This document shows, one piece after another, positions 1 through 7,483 of a stretch of 64,000 nt of DNA; position 1 is the first letter of the stretch, and each line of letters starts with the position of its first letter. Origin of the DNA: Sinorhizobium numidicum. GTDB lineage: Bacteria > Pseudomonadota > Alphaproteobacteria > Rhizobiales > Rhizobiaceae. The position numbers and the translations under genes were made by a program. The stretch is taken from contig NZ_CP120368.1 in assembly GCF_029892045.1 (NCBI RefSeq), forward strand, positions 2,850,001-2,914,000, read 5' to 3'. The notes beneath the pieces were generated by a model that was not told the DNA's origin, ran no database searches, and worked only from the letters and a program-made list of their open reading frames with translations.

Positions 1-1575
1 TGGCTTCTCATTGTTGATGGCTGCATTCTCAAGATAGGCAAAGATGCCTTCGAATGAATTGACCGTAGCGAGCTTCGGGTTGAATTCCTTGCGCTCCCAT
101 TCAGAGAACGGGAAGCCTCTCGGCTGTTCGACTGCATCTTGAGCGGCAATGCGTTGGTTTGCGCGCTTGTCGGCGGATCGGGTGGAGTCGCTTGCCGGGG
201 TGGATGCCTTCAGTGCAGGAATACCAAGGTCGATAAGTTCCGGATCGGCGCAGCCTGGAATTAAAGATTGAATGTATCGAGCCGAAGCCATGTCCGGGCA
301 AACGAGGTGCACAGTCTCCGTGCAATCCTTGACGCGAAAGCTCGTGCGACCATGCCACTGATAAATGCGCTCCCATGCAGTTGCAGCGTAAACGTCCTTC
401 TTGGTCATTCCACAGATCTTGGCAAGCACGTTGAACGTCTCCGGAATGGGGTTAAGTGCAGCCATGTGGATTGAGGCATCGTAGCTCAGATATTCATTCG
501 AGCCGCGCGGATCGGGAGAGACGTAGGTTACTCGACCGCCCTTCAGCGTCCACTTGAAGGGCTTATCGGTGCCCTTCTGAATGTTGGTGGTCCAAATGTG
601 GTCACGAATTCCGACACGCTTCAGAAGCTCCTGAAACGCCTTGCCAGCGGCAGTAACGTATGTCTGGCGTCCGCCTTCGATTTCATCAAAGCGACCGCTG
701 GAAATGTCACGTTCGGACAAGCCGTAGAGCTTCACGTACGGTGCCTTGTGCGAAAGGTCCGTATATTGCAGACCAGCGCGAAGACCCTCATGCGGGATGA
801 AGTTCACTTCGCGTTTCCAATAGCGATAAAGGATCGAACGTTCGAAATTGGCACCGAGAATGATGGTCTCTTGGTAATCAGCCAAAACGTCGGGCTTCAT
901 GAAGAAGTTGAAATACAGCCACTCTTGCTTGCCCTGCACGATCCGACCAAAGCGCTTGGCATCCACCAGAACGCGATAGATCGGATTGCAGAGAAGAACG
1001 AAGATTTCTTTCAGGTCTTCATCAAGGTGTTGGTGCTTGACCAGCACAAGCTTCAGATCGACCAGAGCCTTGGTGATAGTCAGATCATAATAGCCGTCTA
1101 CTTCTGTAAGCCGATCAGCTTCAGAAAAAGCTTCAATGAAGGCATCCCGCAACAACGGGATCTCCTTGAAGTTGATGCCACGGACATCATAGATGTTCGG
1201 GATTTCATCGAAAACCATCACCCTGTTTACCGGCTTCTTGAAGCGGCGAAGGGCAACAGCTTGGTTGACGATGACGACTTGATGTTTGCCCCGGACCTCA
1301 CTGGCGTAGCGTCTCCGACAGGTGCGGGTGTGCTTGCCATCGACCATGATCAGCTTGTAGCTGATGCCCTGCTTCTTCAGTTCGGTCGCATACGCCGCAG
1401 ACAGTTGGTTCGTCTGTGTTCCGATCACATACCGAGTGTCGGGATTAGCCTTGATATGCTGGATGCAAGTGAAGGTCTTACCGGCACCAATCGGTGCATC
1501 TACGAAGTAAACATCGGTGCGAAGCGATTTGTTGATAAAAGAAATTACGTTGGTTTCAATTTCAGTAGTAGTCAT
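1..1575 (-). CDS. P-loop helicase-like protein of a mobile element, 3' end outside the window
   Basis: The minus strand is open from an ATG at 1575 to the left edge (at least 525 codons). The start is supported by AAAGGA just upstream. Residues 28-34 read IGAGKTF within VDAPIGAGKT, a Walker A motif. GTQTNQLSAAY near residue 52 resembles helicase motif Ia, and VMVFDEIP near residue 119 is a DExx Walker B motif. This pattern fits superfamily 1/2 helicases, including DEAD-like and origin-binding helicases of phages and plasmids. The leader (1609-1734) could form an attenuator, and an origin-like region lies directly upstream, so a replication role is my inference. The exact family is not recognised. 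A long open frame on the opposite strand (598-1578) is a shadow. Confidence 0.75.
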   Translation of the reverse strand, partial: MTTTEIETNVISFINKSLRTDVYFVDAPIGAGKTFTCIQHIKANPDTRYVIGTQTNQLSAAYATELKKQGISYKLIMVDGKHTRTCRRRYASEVRGKHQVVIVNQAVALRRFKKPVNRVMVFDEIPNIYDVRGINFKEIPLLRDAFIEAFSEADRLTEVDGYYDLTITKALVDLKLVLVKHQHLDEDLKEIFVLLCNPIYRVLVDAKRFGRIVQGKQEWLYFNFFMKPDVLADYQETIILGANFERSILYRYWKREVNFIPHEGLRAGLQYTDLSHKAPYVKLYGLSERDISSGRFDEIEGGRQTYVTAAGKAFQELLKRVGIRDHIWTTNIQKGTDKPFKWTLKGGRVTYVSPDPRGSNEYLSYDASIHMAALNPIPETFNVLAKICGMTKKDVYAATAWERIYQWHGRTSFRVKDCTETVHLVCPDMASARYIQSLIPGCADPELIDLGIPALKASTPASDSTRSADKRANQRIAAQDAVEQPRGFPFSEWERKEFNPKLATVNSFEGIFAYLENAAINNEKP

Positions 1576-1608
1576 TGATCCTTTCTGCATTAGAAATTGT
1601 TGAAATAG

Positions 1609-1734
1609 AAAAGGTCCGTGTGCTGATTGGGCTACCACACGGACCTTTTGACCTATTTCTATTTCAGGCAGAAGGATACTGTGGAAACCAAGCTGATGCA
1701 TTGACCTATGGAAATAAGCCAATACCCAATCAGC
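1609..1734 (-). promoter_or_regulatory. Attenuator-like leader of the helicase-like gene
   Basis: A perfect 14-bp inverted repeat (1609-1622 with 1636-1649; core GGTCCGTGTG) encloses a 13-nt loop. On the minus strand it ends in TTTTCTATTTC, like an intrinsic terminator, 34 bases before the start codon. The loop contains CCCAATCAGC (minus strand). Its exact complement GCTGATTGGG lies earlier in the same leader at 1725-1734. A pseudoknot or alternative fold could therefore control read-through into the gene. This is how several plasmids control replication-protein synthesis, but that role is inferred. Confidence 0.5.
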
Positions 1735-1864
1735 TTGTGTTCCATTACAGTTATATAGGGGAAATCTCTCTGTAGAGATGCATATAATGGCACATAACTG
1801 TTGCTCATTCAATATTTTTTTTAAACATGAACTATTTCCTGCTGATCATGGCTTATCCACACGT

Positions 1865-1894
1865 CTTGCCCTTCGGGCAAGTGCGCTTCGCGCA
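1865..1894. repeat. Paired GAAG/CTTC hairpins, left copy
   Basis: Two adjacent short hairpins: CTTGCCC/GGGCAAG at 1865-1881 and TGCG/CGCA at 1882-1894. A very similar pair occurs in the opposite orientation at 2169-2197. They flank the palindromes of the origin-like region. Confidence 0.45.
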
Positions 1895-2168
1895 TGTAAT
1901 AGGTCTTCGGGTATTGATAAAAACGACCGGAACCCAATTAAACGATAAGGTCTAACGACCTTCCGTCGAAGACGGTGACTTACATCCTCATTCATTTTTG
2001 ATCGTTTTTGACACGTTCTTGTAAGAATAACTCTTAGAACTGCGTGTCAATTTCACTCGATTTGAATCGGTAGATTATAATCAACCGTCCTTCAAGCAAG
2101 CGCGTAAGCGATCGTCTTTAACTAGGTTCCGCCCTTTTTGAGGGACAGCCTATCTCAACACCAGTTAC

Positions 2169-2197
2169 GTGCCCGAAGGGCACTTGCCGAAGGCAAG
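2169..2197. repeat. Paired GAAG/CTTC hairpins, right copy
   Basis: GTGCCC/GGGCAC at 2169-2183 and CTTGCC/GGCAAG at 2183-2197. It is the inverted partner of the pair at 1865-1894. Confidence 0.45.
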
Positions 2198-2741
2198 ACA
2201 GCCGAATCCATGGGGACAAGCAACGATAAGCCGGATTCTCGATTTACCATGTAATGTTGTAGCATAAAAACAGATTCTGAACTTGTATATACAAGAACTC
2301 TGGTAATGATGACATTATGCGGGAGCGCCGCCTGTCCGCTGCCGAATTCACCCAAAACCCCTTCAACGTTGAACAATATGCCGCCCGGATCACAACAGCC
2401 ATGCCGCTTGAACGACCGTGTGACCGAGCATCATCAACAGGGCAAACACCAACGTCCGCAACATGGAAAACATCATCCGGAACGTGGCGATCAGGACGGA
2501 ACAGGTAATGGCATAGCGCCCGACAGCGTGACTTTCGAAGCCACGGGACGTGAGCTTTAGTTGATCGGGGATTTTGGGGGCTTTCGGCAAGGGCGACTCC
2601 TGCTGTTGTTGTCCGTGCAGAAAGGAAGTGCTCTGCCCGCTCGGAAGTCTAGTGTAGTTGTGCTACATCGTCGTTGGCAGACCGTCCGCCTAACCGCTTT
2701 GCCCGCTGTACACAGTCATCCAGAGGGCGATCGGCAAAAAG

Positions 2742-2763
2742 AAAAAGGCGACCGAAGCCGCCT
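2742..2763 (-). terminator. Terminator after the serine recombinase
   Basis: On the minus strand AGGCG and CGCCT arms enclose a TTCG-containing loop and are followed by a T-run. It lies 29 bases beyond the recombinase stop. A near-identical hairpin ends the next gene (3545-3569). Confidence 0.6.
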
Positions 2764-2791
2764 TAGTTCGCCTGTTGCCTTCTTATTCCTG

Positions 2792-3412
2792 CTATTCCGC
2801 TGATACCCGATCCCGCTTGGCGATCTTCGCGATAGTCGCCCTGCTTGCTCCTGTAGCGTTCTGGATTTGCGTCCACGACATGCCCTTATCGAGCATGCTG
2901 GCAATCCCGTCATTGCGCTTCACGTTCTCCTGTCGCCCTTTGTAGCGTCCGTCTGCCTTGGCTTTCGCCTGTCCTTCGAACTGCCGCCGCCGCCGATCCT
3001 CGTAATCCTTGCGCGCGATAGCTGCCAACATGTCGAGCATCATGCCGTTAATCGCTGCGAACATGCGTCCGGTGAAATCATCGCTGGAATTGGTGAGCAT
3101 CCAAGACGTTGGCAAATCCAATGCGACAATCCGCACCTGTCGAGCATCAATCTCACTACGAAGCTTCTGCCAATCGGGGGCAGCCAGACGAGACAGGCGG
3201 TCAACCTGTTCGATTAGCAGCACATCACCGGGACGCGCATCCTTCAGCAGCCGGAACAGTTCCGGGCGGTCCAGCTTCGTACCGCTCTCATTCTCAATAT
3301 AGGTCGATATGATCTGAAGACCGCGTTCATTAGCGAATGCTTCAAGAGCAGCACGAGCACGAGACGCGTCTTGTTCGTCGGTGCTGGCTCGAAGGTAGAG
3401 ACGAGCGAACAT
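2792..3412 (-). CDS. Serine recombinase (resolvase/invertase family)
   Basis: The 206-aa protein has the small serine recombinase layout. The N-terminal catalytic domain begins FARLYLRASTDEQD, with the likely nucleophile Ser in the RAST segment. DVLLIEQVDRLSR near residues 64-76 is the conserved D-R-L-S/A-R region of this family. The C-terminal 45 residues (KRNDGIASMLDKGMSW, then SRATIAKI) form a helix-turn-helix. The start has AGGA seven bases upstream. Such enzymes resolve plasmid dimers or invert or integrate DNA. The palindrome at 2068-2087 or the direct repeats at 3459 and 4370 may be its sites, which is inference. Confidence 0.9.
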   Translation of the reverse strand: MFARLYLRASTDEQDASRARAALEAFANERGLQIISTYIENESGTKLDRPELFRLLKDARPGDVLLIEQVDRLSRLAAPDWQKLRSEIDARQVRIVALDLPTSWMLTNSSDDFTGRMFAAINGMMLDMLAAIARKDYEDRRRRQFEGQAKAKADGRYKGRQENVKRNDGIASMLDKGMSWTQIQNATGASRATIAKIAKRDRVSAE

Positions 3413-3425
3413 GAAAATTCCTATT

Positions 3426-3496
3426 TGGTTCAGTTAGAATGGTTCACTTTTATATGGTTCATTTTGAATGGTCAATCGGTCTATAATGAACCGATG
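3426..3496. repeat. Iteron-like TGGTTCA repeats upstream of the recombinase
   Basis: TGGTTCA occurs at 3426, 3440 and 3455, with a degenerate copy TGGTCAA at 3469, spaced 14-15 bases apart. A palindrome with ATCGGT/ACCGAT arms follows at about 3475-3496. Helical spacing just upstream of the recombinase start suggests repeated binding of one protein, as an operator or iteron array. Confidence 0.5.
3459..3476. repeat. 18-bp direct repeat, copy 1
   Basis: TCATTTTGAATGGTCAAT is repeated exactly at 4370-4387. The two copies enclose two small genes (3568-3807 and 3955-4236). Confidence 0.7.
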
Positions 3497-3544
3497 GGAA
3501 ATAGTTCAGTGGATGGAACCCCCTAAGTGAACCGGTCCAGACAA

Positions 3545-3569
3545 CAAAAAAGGCGACCGATGCCGCCCT
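3545..3569 (-). terminator. Terminator overlapping the end of the 3568-3807 gene
   Basis: On the minus strand GGCG/CGCC arms are followed by a T-run. It is nearly the same hairpin as at 2742-2763. Confidence 0.55.
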
Positions 3570-3807
3570 ACCCTTTTTCGCACATTCGCCGCAAATCCGG
3601 CTTGTCATAGAGCGGCGGCTTCTTCGCCTTTGGCTTTGGTTCCTTTGCCGGTTTCGGATTGGGAATGACTTCGTCCAGATACTTTTCGTGGATCGTCACC
3701 GGATGCTCGTAACCGGGAAGGTGCAGTGTGACCATGCCATTCTCCCACGTCTTGGACACGTGAGCACGGATAACGGCGATGTCGCCTTTCACGGGTCGTT
3801 TAGCCAT
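3568..3807 (-). CDS. Small basic hypothetical protein
   Basis: I prefer the ATG at 3807, giving 79 residues that begin MAKRPVKGDIAVIRA. An upstream ATG at 3900 is possible but has no ribosome site. The N-terminal half looks like a small beta-rich fold (VTLHLPGYEHPVTI). The C-terminal half is a lysine/proline-rich tail (PKPAKEPKPKAKKPP), which could bind nucleic acid. I do not recognise the family. It lies between the 18-bp direct repeats and has its own terminator. Confidence 0.55.
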   Translation of the reverse strand: MAKRPVKGDIAVIRAHVSKTWENGMVTLHLPGYEHPVTIHEKYLDEVIPNPKPAKEPKPKAKKPPLYDKPDLRRMCEKG

Positions 3808-3954
3808 CCCTAATATTTGGCGCGTCACTATTGCGGGGACAAGTAGCGCTTTCGGGCGATCAACAATGCGTTGCGTTCCTATTCCTTTACACGCTAACAT
3901 ATAAAAGCAGGTTGAGAATGCCGCCCTGTTTCGCGCCCTTAATGGAGAGGCTTT

Positions 3955-4236
3955 ATGAGAATCCTTATTGCGTCTTTGGCTTTTTCTCTAATTTCCGCCC
4001 CGGCTTTCGCATTGTGCGTCGGCACAGAAACCCTTTCGTCCTGTACCGATGCAAGCGGCAACAGTTATACAGTCACACGCATGGGCAACACGACCTTCAT
4101 GGATGGCACCAATGCCCGTACCGGCTCTGATTGGTCTCAGACGAGCACGACTATTGGCAACTCTACCTTTCACAACGGCATTGATAAGGACGGCAATAGC
4201 TGGAACTCGGCATGCATCAACGGAATCTGCAACTAA
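3955..4236 (+). CDS. Small secreted hypothetical protein
   Basis: The 93-residue protein has a clear signal peptide (residues 1-19, ending ISAPAFA). The mature part is rich in Ser, Thr, Asn and Gly, with repeated G-N-S/T-T/W motifs (GNSYTV, GNTTFMDG, GNSTFHNG, GNSWNS) and four Cys that could form disulfides. GGAGAGG lies just before the ATG. Short repetitive secreted proteins of this kind are frequent in rhizobia, but I know no function. It lies between the 18-bp direct repeats. Confidence 0.75.
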   Translation: MRILIASLAFSLISAPAFALCVGTETLSSCTDASGNSYTVTRMGNTTFMDGTNARTGSDWSQTSTTIGNSTFHNGIDKDGNSWNSACINGICN

Positions 4237-4268
4237 GCGGTCTTTTGTACCGATAGAAGGCGGAAAAA

Positions 4269-4288
4269 GCGGGGAAATCCCGCCTTTG
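4269..4288 (+). terminator. Terminator after the secreted protein gene
   Basis: GCGGG, a GAAAT loop and CCCGC are followed by CTTTGTC, 33 bases after the stop. Confidence 0.6.
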
Positions 4289-4369
4289 TCATATCTGCCG
4301 ATGCGGATCAGGGCGAAAACACCGGCGGTAATTGGAGCACAAGCGCCCCGCTCTCCACGCTGCGCAAGC

Positions 4370-4387
4370 TCATTTTGAATGGTCAAT
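4370..4387. repeat. 18-bp direct repeat, copy 2
   Basis: Exact copy of 3459-3476, about 911 bases away in the same orientation. Confidence 0.7.
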
Positions 4388-4515
4388 TGCGGTTAGTGAA
4401 CGGCTGAAACGCTGGTGTTGATCGGCGCTCACTTCAAAATCGAGCTTGGCAGTTTGCCCGATCCGCAACTGATAATGATTTAGAATAGCGAACATCACTC
4501 AAAATGGAGAAGCGA

Positions 4516-4761
4516 ATGAAATCAAATAGTTTCGGCAGCTTTATTCAGACCATCGTCATTTCTGTTCCCAACGAGAATGCGGAACAAGTCGCATCGATAC
4601 TCGGCATAGAGCCATTCGAGATAATCGACAATCAGGCACGCTTCGAATGGACACGACAGACGACCCGGAAGGGCGATGATGAGGACGTTGTGTTCGACCT
4701 ATCCCGAGAACTCGGTTTCGATTTCGAATGGCGTATCGATTGGGACAAATCGGACTATTGA
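4516..4761 (+). CDS. Small acidic hypothetical protein
   Basis: I chose the second ATG (4516) because GGAGA lies five bases before it. The ATG at 4504 overlaps that site. The 81-residue product begins MKSNSFGSFIQTIVIS and is acidic towards the C-terminus (GDDEDVVFDLSRELGFDFEWRI is typical of its composition). No signal peptide, membrane segment or known motif is visible. Function unknown. Confidence 0.6.
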   Translation: MKSNSFGSFIQTIVISVPNENAEQVASILGIEPFEIIDNQARFEWTRQTTRKGDDEDVVFDLSRELGFDFEWRIDWDKSDY

Positions 4762-4843
4762 CGGCTACCGGCGGTAGACGGCTTCAATAGGCACGTATCT
4801 GCGGGAGAACCAACCGTCGCTTGCGCGAACGGCAACACGGAGG

Positions 4844-5362
4844 CTAATACCCTCTTGCCTTCGCGACTCCCTCACTAACGTCCCCTGAGCAAGTCCCGTC
4901 ACCTTTAGAAGCTAAGGCGTCTTTCGCGATCCATTCTCCGTCAGCAAATAGGAAGGACTCGAATACGCAGGTCTCCCAAAAGCTGTCGGTGTACCACCGA
5001 GCCACCATGAGATTGCTGTTTACGTTGAATTCCAGTGTGAGTCCCTGGTTAAATTCACCGCCTCTGGGAAAGCTGAAGAGCTGTCCTGTCCTGTTGTTGG
5101 CGACTACAACACTTGTGCAACCGGTACCGCATCCAAACTGAATGACCGAGTACTCTCCTGCGAAACCGGACCCATCTTTCATTCCTTCCAAGATGCGAGT
5201 CTTGAAAGAAGAAAACGCCTTATCGCGCACGTTAAAGTCCGGCTTTCGGGTTGCCCCTACGTAAGTTTTTGCTGCTGGAAAATCTGAAAACGCAAAAGCG
5301 TTTCGATCAGTTGCGAAGGCTGGGGAAGCGAGAAGGTAAAGAAATAGCATAGCCCTTCTCAT
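4844..5362 (-). CDS. Secreted hypothetical protein
   Basis: This 172-residue protein has an N-terminal signal peptide cleaved near SPAFA (residue 17). Cys residues in FGCGTGC and near the C-terminus suggest disulfides in the periplasm. GGGAG precedes the start. The next gene on the same strand ends only six bases upstream of its start, so the two probably form an operon. I do not recognise a characterised family. Confidence 0.7.
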   Translation of the reverse strand: MRRAMLFLYLLASPAFATDRNAFAFSDFPAAKTYVGATRKPDFNVRDKAFSSFKTRILEGMKDGSGFAGEYSVIQFGCGTGCTSVVVANNRTGQLFSFPRGGEFNQGLTLEFNVNSNLMVARWYTDSFWETCVFESFLFADGEWIAKDALASKGDGTCSGDVSEGVAKARGY

Positions 5363-5368
5363 GCGTAT

Positions 5369-5677
5369 TCACTCCCCACATCCATCGAGGCATTCGCCGT
5401 CGTCTATCGTGCTCTCAAGGTATTCCTTGTAGGAAGTAACCTCTGCCGAGAGCACGCATTGCCTTTCTTGCGTCACCGAAAGAACTTTGCCATTCCTCAA
5501 CTTAAAGACGAGGCTGTTGGGGACACCCTCGACGTGGGAAAAATAGACATCAACAACACCGACTGAATTCTTGGTGATGAATTCACTAACTTCAAAGCCG
5601 CTCAAGCACTTAGCCGCACCAGCAGCCGGGCTTCCGAGAGCTATGATAGTAAATGCGGTGAAGAAAATACGAATCAT
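5369..5677 (-). CDS. Small secreted hypothetical protein
   Basis: I chose the ATG at 5677, giving 102 residues with a signal peptide (MIRIFFTAFTIIALG to AAGAA). An ATG or equivalent further upstream (5704) would place a charged stretch before the signal. The mature part contains Cys in KCLSG, RQCVL and ECLDGCGE. It is co-oriented and almost touching the gene at 4844-5362. Function unknown. Confidence 0.65.
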   Translation of the reverse strand: MIRIFFTAFTIIALGSPAAGAAKCLSGFEVSEFITKNSVGVVDVYFSHVEGVPNSLVFKLRNGKVLSVTQERQCVLSAEVTSYKEYLESTIDDGECLDGCGE

Positions 5678-5802
5678 TTGCCCACCCCGGTTATTCTTCA
5701 ACATAGTATGGTCCTGCGGTCACACAATTTAATGGCGGATTGGAGTTGCCACAGACCGGCTTGAGAAGCTTGTCAGCGGCTGCGGAAGCCGGTTCTCCCC
5801 GC

Positions 5803-6540
5803 TTAGAAATGCCGATTTAATATCTTGGACTTGATCTCTTGAAACTCATCGTCCGAAATCGACCCGGAATCGAGAAGTGCTTTGGCTCGATTAATCTCAC
5901 CTGCGACTATATCTGAGGGTGATACATCGATTGTTTTTCCCGAGATTAGGGTAGGATTCAAAGGCTCGGATGGGCCACTTTGTTGTGGGAAGCCGTGGAA
6001 ATTTATCCCGCCCGAAGCGGCTCGCTTTTCTTCGAGGCCACGGACGCGGCGCTTTTCTTCCCATGCTTGTTCTTGGGATTGTGCGAAGGTGTAGACCTTT
6101 GCCGCGTCATCTGGGCTGGCGCCCGCAAGCTGCATCGATCCACCGGGCGGGTCTATAAAGGAGAAGGATAGAGCGGTGCCGGAAAGCCCCGGAATAATAT
6201 TCTCGCTCATCTGCGCGTCACGCAAATCCTTCCATTTCCTGTCCATCATTTGATATCCACCAAGCAAATTCCGCTTTATGAATATAACTCTATTATTCGT
6301 TGTAAAGATGGAGCGGCGACGTCGAAATAATGATATGGCACGGTACTCAATGGCGCTCGCAACTATACGCTCGCCATCCACCAACATTGTATCAATCTTC
6401 GATGCAACTTTGCGCTTACGTTTCGCAGAACCGAAAAAAACGAAAAAGAAATACAGGGGGATAAGGATAATACCTATGAGTGATGATGCCAAAAAAGTAA
6501 GTATCACGATCAACAGGATAATATTAATGATTGCGCGCAC
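5803..6540 (-). CDS. Membrane-anchored PH-like domain protein with C-terminal SHOCT motif
   Basis: The protein of 245 residues starts at GTG 6540, with a strong AGGAGG site. Residues 1-38 form one or two hydrophobic helices (INIILLIVILTFLASSLIG and the following stretch). Residues 50-130 resemble a bacterial pleckstrin-homology-like domain (DGERIVASAIEYRAI, TNNRVIFIKRNLLGG). The last 35 residues (INRAKALLDSGSISDDEFQ) are a typical SHOCT motif, a short domain that often mediates oligomer formation. A role in membrane-linked signalling or stress is only a guess. Confidence 0.75.
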   Translation of the reverse strand: MRAIINIILLIVILTFLASSLIGIILIPLYFFFVFFGSAKRKRKVASKIDTMLVDGERIVASAIEYRAISLFRRRRSIFTTNNRVIFIKRNLLGGYQMMDRKWKDLRDAQMSENIIPGLSGTALSFSFIDPPGGSMQLAGASPDDAAKVYTFAQSQEQAWEEKRRVRGLEEKRAASGGINFHGFPQQSGPSEPLNPTLISGKTIDVSPSDIVAGEINRAKALLDSGSISDDEFQEIKSKILNRHF

Positions 6541-6730
6541 GTTGCCTCCTACACGTCGAATCTCAGGTCCAGATTGGACATAATCATTTTGGACTTACAA
6601 TCAGCAAGAGAAACTTGGCGGAACATCGCCTCGGCATGGAGTTGCCTGCCGCCTTTCCAAAGCTTTCTCGTAGTTCTTCTTTTCAGGCGGTTCAGGACTG
6701 GTCGTGGGACAGGGCTTCTCGAAAGTCTGA

Positions 6731-6919
6731 TCAGTTGTCGTCAGTGAAGCGGGGGTCGTTGTTCGGCACAATCAAACCGCTACCGCTATTGAGATCACTG
6801 CTGGCGTTTTCCGGCGGCGCAAGGCTCATGTCGCCGATGAGAAATTTGGACGCGAGCCAGCCAAGAAAAGCAAACAACACGATTGTCCGCACGATGAAAA
6901 AGAAAATCCGGCTCAGCAT
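6731..6919 (-). CDS. Small single-pass membrane protein
   Basis: The 62-residue product has one N-terminal membrane helix (IFFFIVRTIVLFAFLGWLA) and a short polar C-terminal tail. GAGGA lies nine bases before the ATG at 6919. Function unknown. Confidence 0.55.
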   Translation of the reverse strand: MLSRIFFFIVRTIVLFAFLGWLASKFLIGDMSLAPPENASSDLNSGSGLIVPNNDPRFTDDN

Positions 6920-7048
6920 TCAGGTCATTCCTCAGATATGAAGGTCAACGTAGTTATCAGGTAGCTCAGGGGCACCAAGTTGCCTCTGCCGCTCTACGCG
7001 TGAGTTGCTGGTATCCCTGCCCCTCGACAACGACGCAAGGCGTCGGTT

Positions 7049-7080
7049 ATCTAGTTTTTAGATATCTCCTTTTTAGATAT
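7049..7080. promoter_or_regulatory. Probable operator of the XRE regulator
   Basis: TTTTTAGATAT occurs exactly at 7055-7065 and 7070-7080, a 15-base period. An ATCTA/TAGAT inverted repeat overlaps the first copy (7049-7063). The position just upstream of the XRE gene fits autoregulation, which is inference. Confidence 0.5.
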
Positions 7081-7118
7081 ATTTGAAGAGCCCATTTCAT
7101 CGAAATGGGGTCTTCTCT

Positions 7119-7376
7119 GTGCAAAAAACGTTAGGTTCCAGAGGACACGAAGCCCTGGTGGCTCTCCTAATCGAAAAGCGAAAAACGGCGGGTCTGACTC
7201 AGGACGATCTCGCGAGGGCGGTGGGCGAGCACCAGTCCTTTGTTGCTAGGCTTGAAAGCGGGCAAAGACGCATTGATGTTATTGAGTACATCGCACTCGC
7301 TGAGGTCATGGGCTTCGATGCCGCCGAAGCCTTGAAGCAACTGATTTCAGAAGTTGCAGAAGAGAAAATGCTTTAA
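7119..7376 (+). CDS. XRE-family transcriptional regulator
   Basis: The helix-turn-helix reads LTQDDLARAVGEHQSFVARLESGQRRIDVIEYIAL, of the Cro/C1 type. I prefer the GTG at 7119 (85 residues), with GGGG eight bases upstream. A TTG at 7083 would add 12 residues. The protein has almost nothing beyond the DNA-binding domain. Repeats at 7049-7080 are its likely operator. It may control element genes or its own level. Confidence 0.8.
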   Translation: MQKTLGSRGHEALVALLIEKRKTAGLTQDDLARAVGEHQSFVARLESGQRRIDVIEYIALAEVMGFDAAEALKQLISEVAEEKML

Positions 7377-7483
7377 GGCGTACCGACAATACAGCGGGGG
7401 ATTGCGCTCGCAAAGGCTTGCAATTTTAGACGCCCAATCCTGTTCTAGGAACGCGGTTCCGATTCGCAATTGCTGGGGGCTTC

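Larger units (their letters stand above)
1576..2791. other. Origin-like noncoding region: DnaA box, AT-rich tract, palindromes
   Basis: About 1.2 kb without a convincing gene. A consensus DnaA box (TTATCCACA) lies at 1853-1861 beside an AT-rich tract at 1811-1830. A palindrome with GACACG/CGTGTC arms spans 2010-2048. A 20-bp palindrome with one mismatch, centred on GATTATAATC, spans 2068-2087. Paired short hairpins occur at 1865-1894 and 2169-2197. Two minus-strand open frames (2155-2376 and 2390-2590, the second with a hydrophobic segment) have no good start or ribosome site, and I do not call them. Reading the region as a replication origin or recombination site is inference. Confidence 0.4.

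Noticed and set aside
598..1578. Long plus-strand open frame
   Set aside because: It is antisense to the helicase-like gene, has no recognisable motif, and no ribosome site.
2155..2590. Two short minus-strand frames, one with a hydrophobic segment
   Set aside because: They lack plausible starts and ribosome sites, and the region is dominated by palindromes.
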